A stretch of DNA of 34,726 bases, from contig CAJXLJ010000030.1 in the NCBI GenBank assembly GCA_913055785.1, forward strand, positions 1-34,726, read 5' to 3'. Under the pieces are notes generated by a model. That model searched no databases. It was not told the DNA's origin and saw nothing but the letters and a program-made list of their open reading frames with translations. Shown one piece after another: positions 7,942 to 16,854 of this stretch (positions are counted from its first letter, which is position 1; each line of letters begins with the position of its first letter). The stretch comes from an uncultured Parvularculaceae bacterium. GTDB lineage: Bacteria; Pseudomonadota; Alphaproteobacteria; Caulobacterales; Parvularculaceae. The position numbers and the translations under genes were made by a program.

Positions 7942-8391
7942 CTAATTCCCTTCGTCGGTCTCCTTGTCGCGGCGGCTTACCGCAGCGCGGAACGACGCGA
8001 GAGCCTTGCCGAGCGGGCTCTCCCCGTCTTCGGCCGGCGGGGACGGCGCGGCGCGGCTGCGCTGCCGGATCGCGATATGGGCGACCGCGCCGGTTCCGAG
8101 ATAGCGGTTGACCCGCGCGATAAGTTCGCCGGTTTTCATCTGCAGGGCCGCCGCTTCCGCGCCGGACGGGGCGTAGACTTCAAGCGTGCGCCCGCCCTTG
8201 GGGCCGCCGGTCAAACGCCCCGGACGGCAAAGCCCGGCGATCTCAGGGCCGGCGATGTCTGGCCAGTTGTCGGCGAAGGCCGGTTCGACAAACTTTGTCT
8301 TGCGGGCGAGCGCCGCGAACACCGCAGACGCAGCGCGGCCGACGGCGGGCGCGGCGCGGCGAACGGGTCTGGTTTTCTGTTGATAGGCCAT
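7942..8391 (-). CDS. DUF721 (DciA-like) protein
   Basis: This 149-residue cytoplasmic protein has a DUF721 domain at about residues 15-110. The conserved pattern is a basic helix, W-P-D-I-A-G (44-49), then LEVYAPSGAEAAALQMK and the helix LIARVNRYLG. DUF721 is the core of DciA, the loader or recruiter of the replicative helicase DnaB in bacteria without DnaC/DnaI. The acidic/polar C-terminal tail (110-149) looks disordered. It is divergent from mutY, with 55 bp between starts, and precedes the DsbA pair; this neighbourhood with smc recurs in alphaproteobacteria. Whether this copy is the true helicase loader is inference. Confidence 0.85.
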   Translation of the reverse strand: MAYQQKTRPVRRAAPAVGRAASAVFAALARKTKFVEPAFADNWPDIAGPEIAGLCRPGRLTGGPKGGRTLEVYAPSGAEAAALQMKTGELIARVNRYLGTGAVAHIAIRQRSRAAPSPPAEDGESPLGKALASFRAAVSRRDKETDEGN

Positions 8392-8446
8392 TTGTTTTGT
8401 TGCGGGCTTTGCGAAACCGCCGCTGACGCATCATAACATCGCCGCC

Positions 8447-9517
8447 ATGGCCTTCGATACGCCCCGGGGAAAAAACCTGAACGCAATCGCGCCTGCGCTG
8501 CTCGCCTGGTACGATAAAAACGCGCGCGACCTTCCCTGGCGTGTGGGGCCTAAAGCGCGGAAAGCGGGCGCGCGTCCCGACCCTTACGCCGTCTGGCTTT
8601 CCGAAATCATGCTGCAGCAGACGACGGTGGCGACCGTTGCGCCGCGCTATGATGAATTCCTGAAACGCTGGCCGGATGTGAAAGCAATGGCCGCCGCGCC
8701 GCTGGACGAGATCACCGGCCAGTGGGCTGGGCTTGGCTATTACGCCCGCGCCCGCAATCTCCATAAATGCGCGCAAGCGGTGGCGGTTGAGCATGGCGGC
8801 GTCTTTCCGGATACGGAGGAAGCCTTGCGGGCGCTGCCCGGGATCGGCGCCTATACGGCCGCCGCGATCGCCGCGATCGCTTTCGACCGGCCGGCGCCGG
8901 TTGTCGACGGCAATATCGAGCGGGTGGTCGCGCGCCTCTTCGCTATCGAGACGCCGATACCCAAGGCGAAGCCGGAGATCAAAGAGCGTACGGGGTCGAT
9001 CTGGCCGAAGAAGCGTTCCGGCGATTTCGCGCAAGGCTTGATGGATCTCGGCGCCATGGTTTGCAAACCGAAGGCGCCGCTTTGCGATATGTGTCCGCTT
9101 GCGGGCTTTTGCGCTGCTTTCGCCCGTGGCGACGCGACAGCCTATCCGAAGCGCGCGGCGAAAAAGCCGAAACCGCAGCGCCGGGGCGCCGCCTTCGCGC
9201 TTGTCAATGCGAAAGGTGAGATGCTGTTCGAGCGGCGGCCCGAAAAAGGACTGCTTGGCGGCATGCTCGGCCTGCCGGGAACCGCCTGGACGGAAGAGGC
9301 GCCTGCCGACGGCTTGAAGCAAGCGCCGGCGAACGCGAACTGGAAAAAGACCGGCGAGGCGCAACATACCTTCACGCATTTCCATTTGACGCTTGAGATT
9401 TATGCAGCGCGCGCGCCGAGAGGGTTTCGGCGCGGCGCCGGTCAACAATGGCTTGCGCCTGAAGAAGCGCAACTGCCGACCGTCATGAAAAAGGCGGTTA
9501 AGGCGGCTTGCGATTAA
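8447..9517 (+). CDS. mutY: A/G-specific adenine glycosylase MutY
   Basis: This 356-residue protein removes adenine mispaired with 8-oxoguanine in base-excision repair. Visible marks: LPWR (29-32), SEIMLQQT with catalytic Glu53, the helix-hairpin-helix LPGIGAYTA (130-138), catalytic Asp154 in VDGNIERV, and the [4Fe-4S] ligands Cys206, Cys213, Cys216 and Cys222 with C-X6-C-X2-C-X5-C spacing. The C-terminal region (about 240-350) is the NUDIX-like domain that recognises 8-oxoG. Start at ATG 8447. Its end overlaps the convergent CPBP gene by 4 bp. Complete and normal in length. Confidence 0.96.
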   Translation: MAFDTPRGKNLNAIAPALLAWYDKNARDLPWRVGPKARKAGARPDPYAVWLSEIMLQQTTVATVAPRYDEFLKRWPDVKAMAAAPLDEITGQWAGLGYYARARNLHKCAQAVAVEHGGVFPDTEEALRALPGIGAYTAAAIAAIAFDRPAPVVDGNIERVVARLFAIETPIPKAKPEIKERTGSIWPKKRSGDFAQGLMDLGAMVCKPKAPLCDMCPLAGFCAAFARGDATAYPKRAAKKPKPQRRGAAFALVNAKGEMLFERRPEKGLLGGMLGLPGTAWTEEAPADGLKQAPANANWKKTGEAQHTFTHFHLTLEIYAARAPRGFRRGAGQQWLAPEEAQLPTVMKKAVKAACD

Positions 9518-10383
9518 GTGTTTTTGTTGCGCCCGCGGCTGTAGACCCAGATCAGCGGGAAGGCGGCGATTAACAGCGGGATCATCAATATGCTCTTGTC
9601 CGCGCCGCCGGAAAGCAGCTCGACCCCCGCCGGGCTTTGCGCGATCAGCGACGGCGTCTCAACGCCGTTGACCGGGAAACCGAACACCGGGCCTTGTGCG
9701 AATGTCCAGCCAAGATGCAGTCCCATCGGCAGCCACAGTCTTCCTGAGGCGAGATAGGCGTAGACAAGCTGCAAAGTAATCAGCATGGAGATTATGTTGC
9801 CGCTCAGGGTAGCGCCGGGCGTGACCGCATTGACGAGTACGGAAAGCGCGCACAGGCTGAACACGGCGAAATACTTGCCGAGCCCGTCCATCAGGTTCTG
9901 GAAGATATAGCCGCGAAGCACGAGCTCCTGCCAGAAGGCGGAAAGGGCGTAACGCGCGAGCAGGGCGAGCAGCGTCGCTGAAAAGAGCGCTGCGTCAGGT
10001 TCGCCGGCGTCCCACCAGCTGAGCCCTTCAACCGTAATCAGCCCGTTGAGAAGGTTCAAGACGAAAAACGCCGTCATGATCAGAAGGCTGACGAACAGCC
10101 CGAAAAAGACATCGAAGATGGCGCCGGGTCCGAAGGCGACGCCGAGAGACGCGATGCTCCTTCGGTCGAGAAAAAGCCTGGCGACGGCGACGGCGACGGC
10201 GGCGGCGATGGCGACGGCGCCAAGGCGTGCGAGCGAGCCTTTCGGCGCGCCGTCAAGGTATTGTTCGGCGAGAAATATGAGTAAGGCGGCGCCGCCGGCG
10301 AAGATCGCCGCGAAGATCGCCAGGCGCCATAACGTGCGCAAGCGTCCCTGTTCGCCGATTAAATACTGCCTCACGCTCACCAT
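9514..10383 (-). CDS. CPBP-family membrane protein, degenerate protease motifs
   Basis: This 289-residue protein has about seven to eight hydrophobic segments and the CPBP (CAAX protease and bacteriocin-processing) core. The three motifs can be aligned, but key residues differ. Motif 1 EExxxR reads QELVLR (Gln152-Glu153...Arg157). Motif 2 FxxxH reads VLVN (Asn185 in place of His). Motif 3 HxxxN/D reads HLGWT (His223...Thr227). The following GPVFGFPV is typical of the family. Family members are intramembrane Rce1-like glutamate proteases, so this one may be inactive or have a non-proteolytic role. It overlaps the mutY end by 4 bp on the opposite strand. Family call is good; activity is doubtful. 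Confidence 0.85.
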   Translation of the reverse strand: MVSVRQYLIGEQGRLRTLWRLAIFAAIFAGGAALLIFLAEQYLDGAPKGSLARLGAVAIAAAVAVAVARLFLDRRSIASLGVAFGPGAIFDVFFGLFVSLLIMTAFFVLNLLNGLITVEGLSWWDAGEPDAALFSATLLALLARYALSAFWQELVLRGYIFQNLMDGLGKYFAVFSLCALSVLVNAVTPGATLSGNIISMLITLQLVYAYLASGRLWLPMGLHLGWTFAQGPVFGFPVNGVETPSLIAQSPAGVELLSGGADKSILMIPLLIAAFPLIWVYSRGRNKNT

Positions 10384-10400
10384 CCCGAGTGATGGTGATG

Positions 10401-10487
10401 TTATGTGATAAAGTATCGAAACGCAATCATTGCGCCAGGAACGGCGACGAAAACGGATGCGCCGCCGATGAGCGCGCTGCTCATCAT
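10401..10487 (-). CDS. Possible 28-residue membrane peptide
   Basis: A short minus-strand ORF with two adjacent ATGs (10487, 10484) encodes a mostly hydrophobic peptide starting MMSSALIGGASVFVAV and ending FRYFIT. It fills the gap between the phosphatase stop and the CPBP start on the same strand. No good ribosome binding site is visible, and I know no family. It could be chance, since hydrophobic short ORFs are common in such sequence. Confidence 0.22.
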   Translation of the reverse strand: MMSSALIGGASVFVAVPGAMIAFRYFIT

Positions 10488-10537
10488 TCCGGTTTCGAAA
10501 GGTTCGGCGGCGGGCGGCGCGTTTCCAAGCGTGCGGT

Positions 10538-11437
10538 TTACTCTCCCGGCCAGGCGCGAAGCTGGTCGAGCTTGCGGGCGCGCTGCTCTTCGGGCGAGAG
10601 CGAGTAATCGCCGCCGAAGGCGGAGGATTCCCATGACCCGTAAGAGGGGTTCGGCAGCATCAGCCAGTCGCGGCCCCAATGCGCGGCGTTCGCGTCATAG
10701 ACCGCCTGCCGCTCTTCAGGGTCCCCGTGATAATCGTCAGTGAAGTCGCCGAAATTATCGCCGAGCAGCAACAGCACCCGGTAGTTTTTTGCGATCGCCG
10801 CACGGCGGGTTTTCTTTCGGGACGTCCAGTCCGGCTGCTCATTCTTGGTGAGCACGGTGTCGACGCCGTCTTTCATCGGGAAACCGAGTTCAGCGAGATT
10901 GCGCGCCGTGCCTTCTTCCACCTCTACGCTGCGGTTGGTGACGTAAAAGACCGTAACGCCTTTCGCGGCGGCGGCTTGCGTGAATGCGAGAGCGCCCGGC
11001 ACGGCGTCCGCTTCTCCCGCGGACGCCCAGGCGTCCCAGCTTGTTCCCGAAAAAGCTTCGCCGGTAGTCACCATCCACGCCTGATAGGGTGAATTGTCGA
11101 GCACGGTTTCGTCCGCATCGAGAATGATCGCGGGCGGAAGCGTTTCATAGCCCGCCTGCTGCACGTCCGGGGTCGCCGTCCAGCTCTTGTCTGCGAGCGC
11201 TTCATTGAGGCGCCTGGCGGCGAGTGCGTAAACCGCTTCCGCCGTCGCCTTGTATTCGACCGATTGCTGCATCCACAGCGTCGCGTTCAGCCGGTCGTCT
11301 GGCGCGGGGCCTGTCTGCGCCTCCGGCGCGGTTTCAGCTTGCGCGCCTTCGCGCGCGGGCGTCGTGGTCGCGCAGCCGGCGAGGGCGATGAGCGCGATCG
11401 CCGCGAGTGGTTTGAACGAGTTGTGAAAATGCCGCAT
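10538..11437 (-). CDS. 5'-nucleotidase/acid phosphatase, lipoprotein e(P4) family
   Basis: This 299-residue HAD-superfamily phosphatase is related to Haemophilus lipoprotein e(P4) and class B/C acid phosphatases. It has a signal peptide with lipobox LAGC (19-22), a Thr/Ala/Pro linker, then the catalytic DxDET (residues 107-111, AIILDADETVLDNSPYQ) with nucleophile Asp107. Motif II lies in VFYVTNRS, and motif III/IV in LLLLGDNFGDF. The expected role is surface or periplasmic dephosphorylation of nucleoside monophosphates, for nucleoside or phosphate scavenging. The ATG at 11437 is preceded by AAGGAGG. It is divergent from the lipocalin gene. Confidence 0.92.
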   Translation of the reverse strand: MRHFHNSFKPLAAIALIALAGCATTTPAREGAQAETAPEAQTGPAPDDRLNATLWMQQSVEYKATAEAVYALAARRLNEALADKSWTATPDVQQAGYETLPPAIILDADETVLDNSPYQAWMVTTGEAFSGTSWDAWASAGEADAVPGALAFTQAAAAKGVTVFYVTNRSVEVEEGTARNLAELGFPMKDGVDTVLTKNEQPDWTSRKKTRRAAIAKNYRVLLLLGDNFGDFTDDYHGDPEERQAVYDANAAHWGRDWLMLPNPSYGSWESSAFGGDYSLSPEEQRARKLDQLRAWPGE

Positions 11438-11533
11438 GGAATCCCGCCTCCTTGAACATACATAAAACTATACGCACGAATTCACCCCCGCACGTCAAAC
11501 GCTGCTTTAGCGCGGAAATACGACAGGATTATC

Positions 11534-12064
11534 ATGCGCCGGTTCGCCCCTTTCGTTTTGCTGCCTCTCGCCGCCTGCGCGAGCCCGCCGGTCAACCGCG
11601 CCGCCGAGGCTCCGCCTCTCGAAACCGTCGAGAGCGTCGATCTCGATCGCTATCTTGGCCGCTGGTATGAGATCGCCAGATTTCCCAACCGCTTTGAGAA
11701 AAACTGCGAAGGCGTCACCGCCGATTACGCCCGGCGCGAGGACGGGCTTGTTTCCGTCGTCAACACCTGCCGCAAGGGTTCGCCCGATGGCGAGGAAAAG
11801 GCCGCGAAAGGCCGCGCGCGCGTGGTCGATGAAGAAACCAATGCGAAGCTGGAAGTCAGTTTCTTCGGCCCCTTCTGGGGCGATTATTGGATCATTGGCC
11901 TTGCCGAGGATTATTCGCTCGCCCTCGTTGGCGAACCGGAGGGGCGTTATCTCTGGATATTAAGCCGTACGCCAACGATATCCGATGAAACGCGCGATGG
12001 CGCGCTCGGCGATCTTAGGCGCATGGGATATAATATCGACGCGCTATATTGGACGAAGCAGTGA
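11534..12064 (+). CDS. blc: Lipocalin lipoprotein (Blc-like)
   Basis: This 176-residue protein has a short signal peptide with lipobox LAAC (12-15) and a single bacterial lipocalin domain. The signature GRWYEIARFPNRFEKNC (42-58) includes the GxW motif at 42-44; the second conserved block is the DYWIIGL strand, and the third includes YLWILSRTP. Bacterial lipocalins are outer-membrane-anchored barrels that bind fatty acids or lysophospholipids, often under membrane stress. It is divergent from the acid phosphatase gene, with 96 bp between starts. The ribosome binding site is weak (AGGA). No operon partner is evident. Confidence 0.93.
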   Translation: MRRFAPFVLLPLAACASPPVNRAAEAPPLETVESVDLDRYLGRWYEIARFPNRFEKNCEGVTADYARREDGLVSVVNTCRKGSPDGEEKAAKGRARVVDEETNAKLEVSFFGPFWGDYWIIGLAEDYSLALVGEPEGRYLWILSRTPTISDETRDGALGDLRRMGYNIDALYWTKQ

Positions 12065-12077
12065 TACAGCGCTTCAA

Positions 12078-12587
12078 TCAAGACGCGTCTGTCCGAATGG
12101 AAATTGACCGACGTCCTTCGAGCACGTCTTTAAAGCCACGCCGTATTGCGGCTTGATCCGACTCTAATTCTCCGTGGCCTTGTGGAGCGTAAACACTATT
12201 TTTTAGATGTGTTTTGTCGAAATTATATCCCAAGCACTGCCCCATCGCAAAAAGTAACTCGATCAGCAAATCTAACCGCCTAATAGTCCATGTTTCCATT
12301 GAATCGAGTTTTGTTCCGAGATGATCTAAATATGCTTTCCAAGCTTCTCTTACGCGCTGTTCGCGTTGTGAAGTACCATTGAATTCAATGTCAATTGTGT
12401 TCAAGGCTTCCACATGCCCTGGGGATAAATTGGCCGCCCGAGTGGCAATAAGTGTACGGTAAATGACAAGTTTTCGATCCTGTTTTGTCTTTCTATCATC
12501 GAGGAAGCGCGTTAGTTGCACTGCGATTATTGGCCCCAGTAATATTGCGATCATTGTTAGCCAAGCAGTAAGTGAAACAGATTCCAT
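12078..12587 (-). CDS. Membrane-anchored protein of unknown function (possibly DUF6680)
   Basis: This 169-residue protein has one N-terminal membrane helix (about residues 6-26) and a cytoplasmic helical domain with the blocks LIATRAANLSPGHVEALN and IDIEF. These resemble proteins annotated DUF6680, but I am only moderately sure. Its DNA is visibly richer in A and T than all neighbours, with codons such as TTA, ATA and AAT that are rare nearby, which suggests recent acquisition. It sits 13 bp from the lipocalin stop (convergent) and its ATG is 5 bp from the ccrM stop, so it may be co-transcribed behind ccrM. No function can be inferred. Confidence 0.7.
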   Translation of the reverse strand: MESVSLTAWLTMIAILLGPIIAVQLTRFLDDRKTKQDRKLVIYRTLIATRAANLSPGHVEALNTIDIEFNGTSQREQRVREAWKAYLDHLGTKLDSMETWTIRRLDLLIELLFAMGQCLGYNFDKTHLKNSVYAPQGHGELESDQAAIRRGFKDVLEGRRSISIRTDAS

Positions 12588-12591
12588 AAAG

Positions 12592-13728
<1,137 letters not shown>

Positions 13729-13747
13729 TCAACCAAATTCTATGCGC

Positions 13748-13838
13748 CCTTCATCCTGAGGAGCAAAAATTCCTTCGCCCTTCGAGACGCGGGGCTTCGC
13801 CCCGGCTTCAGGATGAAGGAATTTTTGCGTCTCGAAGG
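13748..13838. repeat. Composite palindromic intergenic repeat
   Basis: Three inverted-repeat pairs are interleaved around a GGGGC-TTC-GCCCC hairpin (13791-13803): CCTTCATCCTGA (13748-13759) with 13808-13819; AAAAATTCCTTC (13765-13776) with 13815-13826; and CCTTCGAGACGC (13779-13790) with 13827-13838. All arms are perfect 12-mers. Such elements (CCTTCGAGACGC / ATCCTGAGGAG types) are common dispersed intergenic repeats in alphaproteobacteria. It lies in the ccrM leader, between the start codon and the promoter. Copy number cannot be judged from this window, where I see only this copy. Confidence 0.85.
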
Positions 13839-13895
13839 ATGGCGTCCTAGCGAACGTCAACCGAGAAGACGCATCAATCAAAGAGCGCGCACTTT

Positions 13896-13968
13896 GAGTC
13901 GCGCTCGAGTCCGCGTCAAGAGTCGGGAGAAATTTTTGAGCAAAGAGAAGGCGTTAACGGATCGGTAA
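13896..13968 (-). promoter_or_regulatory. Candidate ccrM promoter: CtrA-like box and three GANTC sites
   Basis: On the minus strand TTAC-CGATCCG-TTAAC (13968-13953) matches the CtrA consensus TTAA-N7-TTAAC with one mismatch. Downstream, toward ccrM, are three GANTC sites: 13920-13924, 13907-13911 and 13896-13900. In Caulobacter the ccrM promoter is activated by CtrA and silenced by full methylation of GANTC sites in its leader. The spacing here would place the three sites near and just after the transcription start. The resemblance is seen by eye; the control model is inferred from Caulobacter. Confidence 0.65.
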
Positions 13969-13974
13969 CAGATG

Positions 13975-14625
13975 TTAACCGGCGCGCCCGTATAGGTCGG
14001 GACAAGAGTCCGCATACAACATATTGTAGATCGGCGCGAAGCTTTTGCGGTGATGCGGCGTGACGCCGTGGGTTTCGAGCGCCGCGCGATGGGCCGGCGC
14101 CGCATATCCCTTGTTCCTGTCCCACGCATAGGCGGGGAATTCGCGGGCGAGTTCGCGCATCATCCGGTCGCGCGTCGTCTTGGCGATGATCGAAGCGGCG
14201 GCGATCGAAAAGGATTTGGCGTCGCCCTTGACGACCGTATAGGCGGGCGTCCGAAGTTTCGGTTTGATATTGCCGTCGATGATGCAGGCGGCGGGGCGCA
14301 CCGGCAGGTTCGCAACGGCGCGCGACATGGCGAGCAGCGTCGCCTGCAAAATGTTCTGCGTGTCGATTTCATCGACCGACGCGACGCCGACGCCGACCGC
14401 CGACGTCTTCCAGAGCGCGGTCGCGAGTTCGATGCGGCGCTTTTCGGTAAGGGTTTTTGAATCGCGCAGGCCCTCGGGGCATGTCGCCGGGTCGAGCACC
14501 ACGGCGGCGGCGACGACCGGTCCGGCGAGGGGTCCGCGCCCGGCTTCGTCGACGCCGGCGATCACGCCGGGAATCGAGTCCTCGATATCGAATGTGGGCG
14601 TCGTTTTCAGTTTTCGGGTCGGCAT
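13975..14625 (-). CDS. rnhB: Ribonuclease HII
   Basis: This 216-residue enzyme cleaves RNA in RNA-DNA hybrids and at single ribonucleotides in DNA. The metal-binding carboxylates are all present: Asp26 and Glu27 in GVDEAGRGPLAGPV, Asp117 in CIIDGN, and Asp135 in VKGDAKSFSIAAASIIAK. I placed the start at ATG 14625 (MPTRKLK), which has AAAGGA 9 bases upstream; the longer ORF to 14658 adds 11 residues without support. Its stop overlaps a GTTAAC sequence upstream of ccrM. The rnhB-ccrM pairing recurs in alphaproteobacteria. Confidence 0.95.
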   Translation of the reverse strand: MPTRKLKTTPTFDIEDSIPGVIAGVDEAGRGPLAGPVVAAAVVLDPATCPEGLRDSKTLTEKRRIELATALWKTSAVGVGVASVDEIDTQNILQATLLAMSRAVANLPVRPAACIIDGNIKPKLRTPAYTVVKGDAKSFSIAAASIIAKTTRDRMMRELAREFPAYAWDRNKGYAAPAHRAALETHGVTPHHRKSFAPIYNMLYADSCPDLYGRAG

Positions 14626-14688
14626 CGAGACGATCCTTTCAGGACCTCGCAATCTCACCCGATTCGGGAAGGCGTGCAGGCGAAACCG

Positions 14689-15894
14689 TCAGCCAAGCTG
14701 TTGCAGCTTGTCGGCGAGGCTCTGGCAGTCTTCCATGCTGTTCCCGAAAGCGACGCCGTAAAGCGCGCCGCCTTGCGTTTTTTCGCCGCCGTAAAGGCCG
14801 TAATCGAAGGCCGAAAGCGGCAGGAAGCGGCCTGATTTCACGAGGTCCTCGATTTTCGAAACGACCTCGCCCAAGGGGATTGAAAACTCCGCACGCAAGC
14901 CGCGGCTGGTTGCGGCGCCGATGCGCGCGCTCGCTGAGTCATGCAACAAGAGTTGCTGCGTGCAGGCGTTGGTTCGGAAATTGAGATCGTAAACCAGAAC
15001 GCGGCCGTCTTCGGTCAGTCCGGCGTCCATGCCGGCGATCCCGCGATAGCCGGCGGCGCGGGCTTTTTCGCCGATCTCGAGCGCCAGATCTTCCAGCGCC
15101 TGCGGCGGGGCGCAGCCGGCGCCGTAGAAATTGCCCGTATGCTGGAATGTTTCGGTCATCGCCTGCATGGCGCCGCCGAGATAATGCACTGCGGTTTCGA
15201 CAATCGCGAGGTTGGCGCACCAGGTGGCCTTGAACAGCTGGCGTTCCTCGATGACGACTTCTGCAAGATCGCTGTCGGTTTCCAGAAATGATGCAAGCGC
15301 CGCTTCGCCTTCCTCCGCGCTCGCGCAAATCCTGACGGCCGAGCCGCCGCCATTGGTCATGCCGGTGGCGGCCTTGAGAACGAACGGCTTTTGTTGAGTT
15401 AGGATCGCCTTGAACGCCTCGCGCGGCGGCGCGATGGTTCGCGGCGGAATATGCGCCGCCGGCGCCCAGTCATCGAGACGGGCCTTGTTGTTAAACCGCG
15501 CAATCAGCGCCGCCGCGTTGAGCCAGTTGACGCCGTCGATATTGCCGGCGGGGGAAAGGTGATTGGCGAGAATGCTCGCGCCGGCGGCGGATTCCCGTCT
15601 GGCGATCGCCAAACACTCTTCGTCGGTTTCATAGATGAGCGGCGTTGTCCTGTCGGTCAGGCCCGCCCAGTCGAACAGCATTCCCATTTCCGCATTGACG
15701 GCGGCGCGATGGATGATGACCCTGCCGCAGGGAGAGGAAAAACGGCTGTTCGAAGCCATCTCGTTGAGTCTCAATGGCGCGATGGCTTGCCATCGCCGCC
15801 AGGGGGGAAGCACCTTGCCCATGAAGACGGCGTTTTCCGGCATGTGCGGCGAGAAATCGAAAGCGGTTCTGACCGGCGGCAAGCGCGATGTCAT
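14689..15894 (-). CDS. ATP-grasp protein, second of a coupled pair
   Basis: This 401-residue protein has an ATP-grasp-like core (about 130-340): KPFVLKAATGMTNGGGSAV for the nucleotide-binding lysine and glycine loop, EVVIEERQLFK for the adenine-contact segment, and VLVYDLNFRTNACTQ for the metal-binding Asp/Asn pair. ATP-grasp enzymes join a carboxylate to an amine or thiol through an acyl-phosphate; substrates here are unknown. I chose ATG 15894 because its ATGA overlaps the stop of the upstream ATP-grasp gene by 4 bp; the GTG at 15900 is an alternative. The pair should be translated together. No peptidase, carrier protein or transporter is adjacent. Confidence 0.75.
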   Translation of the reverse strand: MTSRLPPVRTAFDFSPHMPENAVFMGKVLPPWRRWQAIAPLRLNEMASNSRFSSPCGRVIIHRAAVNAEMGMLFDWAGLTDRTTPLIYETDEECLAIARRESAAGASILANHLSPAGNIDGVNWLNAAALIARFNNKARLDDWAPAAHIPPRTIAPPREAFKAILTQQKPFVLKAATGMTNGGGSAVRICASAEEGEAALASFLETDSDLAEVVIEERQLFKATWCANLAIVETAVHYLGGAMQAMTETFQHTGNFYGAGCAPPQALEDLALEIGEKARAAGYRGIAGMDAGLTEDGRVLVYDLNFRTNACTQQLLLHDSASARIGAATSRGLRAEFSIPLGEVVSKIEDLVKSGRFLPLSAFDYGLYGGEKTQGGALYGVAFGNSMEDCQSLADKLQQLG

Positions 15895-16757
15895 GCGCAC
15901 GCACCCGGCGCTTGCGATTCCAGGTAATCGTAAAGCGCGCCCTGAAATGAATCCAGCAGTTTCATATGGCGTTCCGTCCGGGCGCCCATTGAAACCGTCG
16001 TGTTGACGTCGAGCAGCACCGGCGCGCCGTCGCGCTCCACATAGTCGAACTTGCCATAGTCGATCTGCAGGCTTTCGCGAATGCTTGCGAGGCCGGGCGG
16101 CGGCGCGTCGAGGATTTCATGAAAGTGGTGGTTCGTCGCCTTCACCAGCGGCGATTTCGATTTCAGTCTAGTGACGTAGTTGCGATCGCCGAAAAACGTC
16201 CAGCTTCGCGTGACGAAGTCTTCGCCTTCCTTTTCGGGCAAGAATTTCTCGACGACAAGGCGGTCGTCGGTCCACGCCCATGACGGCGCCTCGGCTTTCG
16301 CGGCGTAGATCGGATAATGCTTGAAGGGCAACGCGTTCATAAGCCGCGCGGGTGGTTTCAGCCCGTAGCGGCGCAGCATCGAGGATATGGCGCGGGCGGC
16401 CGTGGGCTTGTCTTTTTCCTCCGGCACGCCGTGATAGTTGAGATTGGTCTTGACGATCACCGGACCGTCATAAGCATCGTTGCGGGAAACGACATTGGCG
16501 CTGATGCGCCGTTTGGAAATGTCCGCGACGCGGCCGTTGACCACCGGGGCCGCGGCGCGCTCGCGGGCGAGCGCCTTTTCATCAACGAAAGTGCGCGCAA
16601 TGTGCGCAAAAGAGATGTCCGGCGTTCGCGAAAGTTCGCCCAGCGGCCGGACCAGGATGTCCGCTCCGGCCTTGCGCCAGAAACCGATCATTCCCTCCAG
16701 CATGAAATAGGGAGGGATGTCGCGTTCCTTGGCTGTCAGAATGTCGATCTTCAGCAT
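15891..16757 (-). CDS. ATP-grasp-like protein, first of a coupled pair
   Basis: This 288-residue protein begins MLKIDILTAKERDIPPYFML. Its C-terminal part resembles a RimK/glutathione-synthetase-type ATP-grasp: VIVKTNLNYHG, LVVEKFLPEK, then DYGKFDYVERDG and the metal-site motif LLDVNTTVSMG. I chose ATG 16757 because the preceding in-frame codons to 16799 have no ribosome binding site or family support. It ends in the ATGA overlap with the downstream ATP-grasp gene. Two different ATP-grasp ligases in tandem usually make a modified peptide or small amide product. Which product is not visible. Family confidence is moderate. Confidence 0.68.
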   Translation of the reverse strand: MLKIDILTAKERDIPPYFMLEGMIGFWRKAGADILVRPLGELSRTPDISFAHIARTFVDEKALARERAAAPVVNGRVADISKRRISANVVSRNDAYDGPVIVKTNLNYHGVPEEKDKPTAARAISSMLRRYGLKPPARLMNALPFKHYPIYAAKAEAPSWAWTDDRLVVEKFLPEKEGEDFVTRSWTFFGDRNYVTRLKSKSPLVKATNHHFHEILDAPPPGLASIRESLQIDYGKFDYVERDGAPVLLDVNTTVSMGARTERHMKLLDSFQGALYDYLESQAPGACA

Positions 16758-16854
16758 CCAATCCCCCGGCGCCCCTTCGCCGGCGGCGCGGACCAGCAAA
16801 AGCCATGGTTGTCCGCATTCGTTAAGGATTGGTTCAGGACATGCAAGGCTGCGT

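Noticed and set aside
8243-9472. 409-codon minus-strand ORF opposite mutY
   Set aside because: It covers a well-identified mutY and the start of the DUF721 gene; its composition is arginine-rich as in shadow frames.
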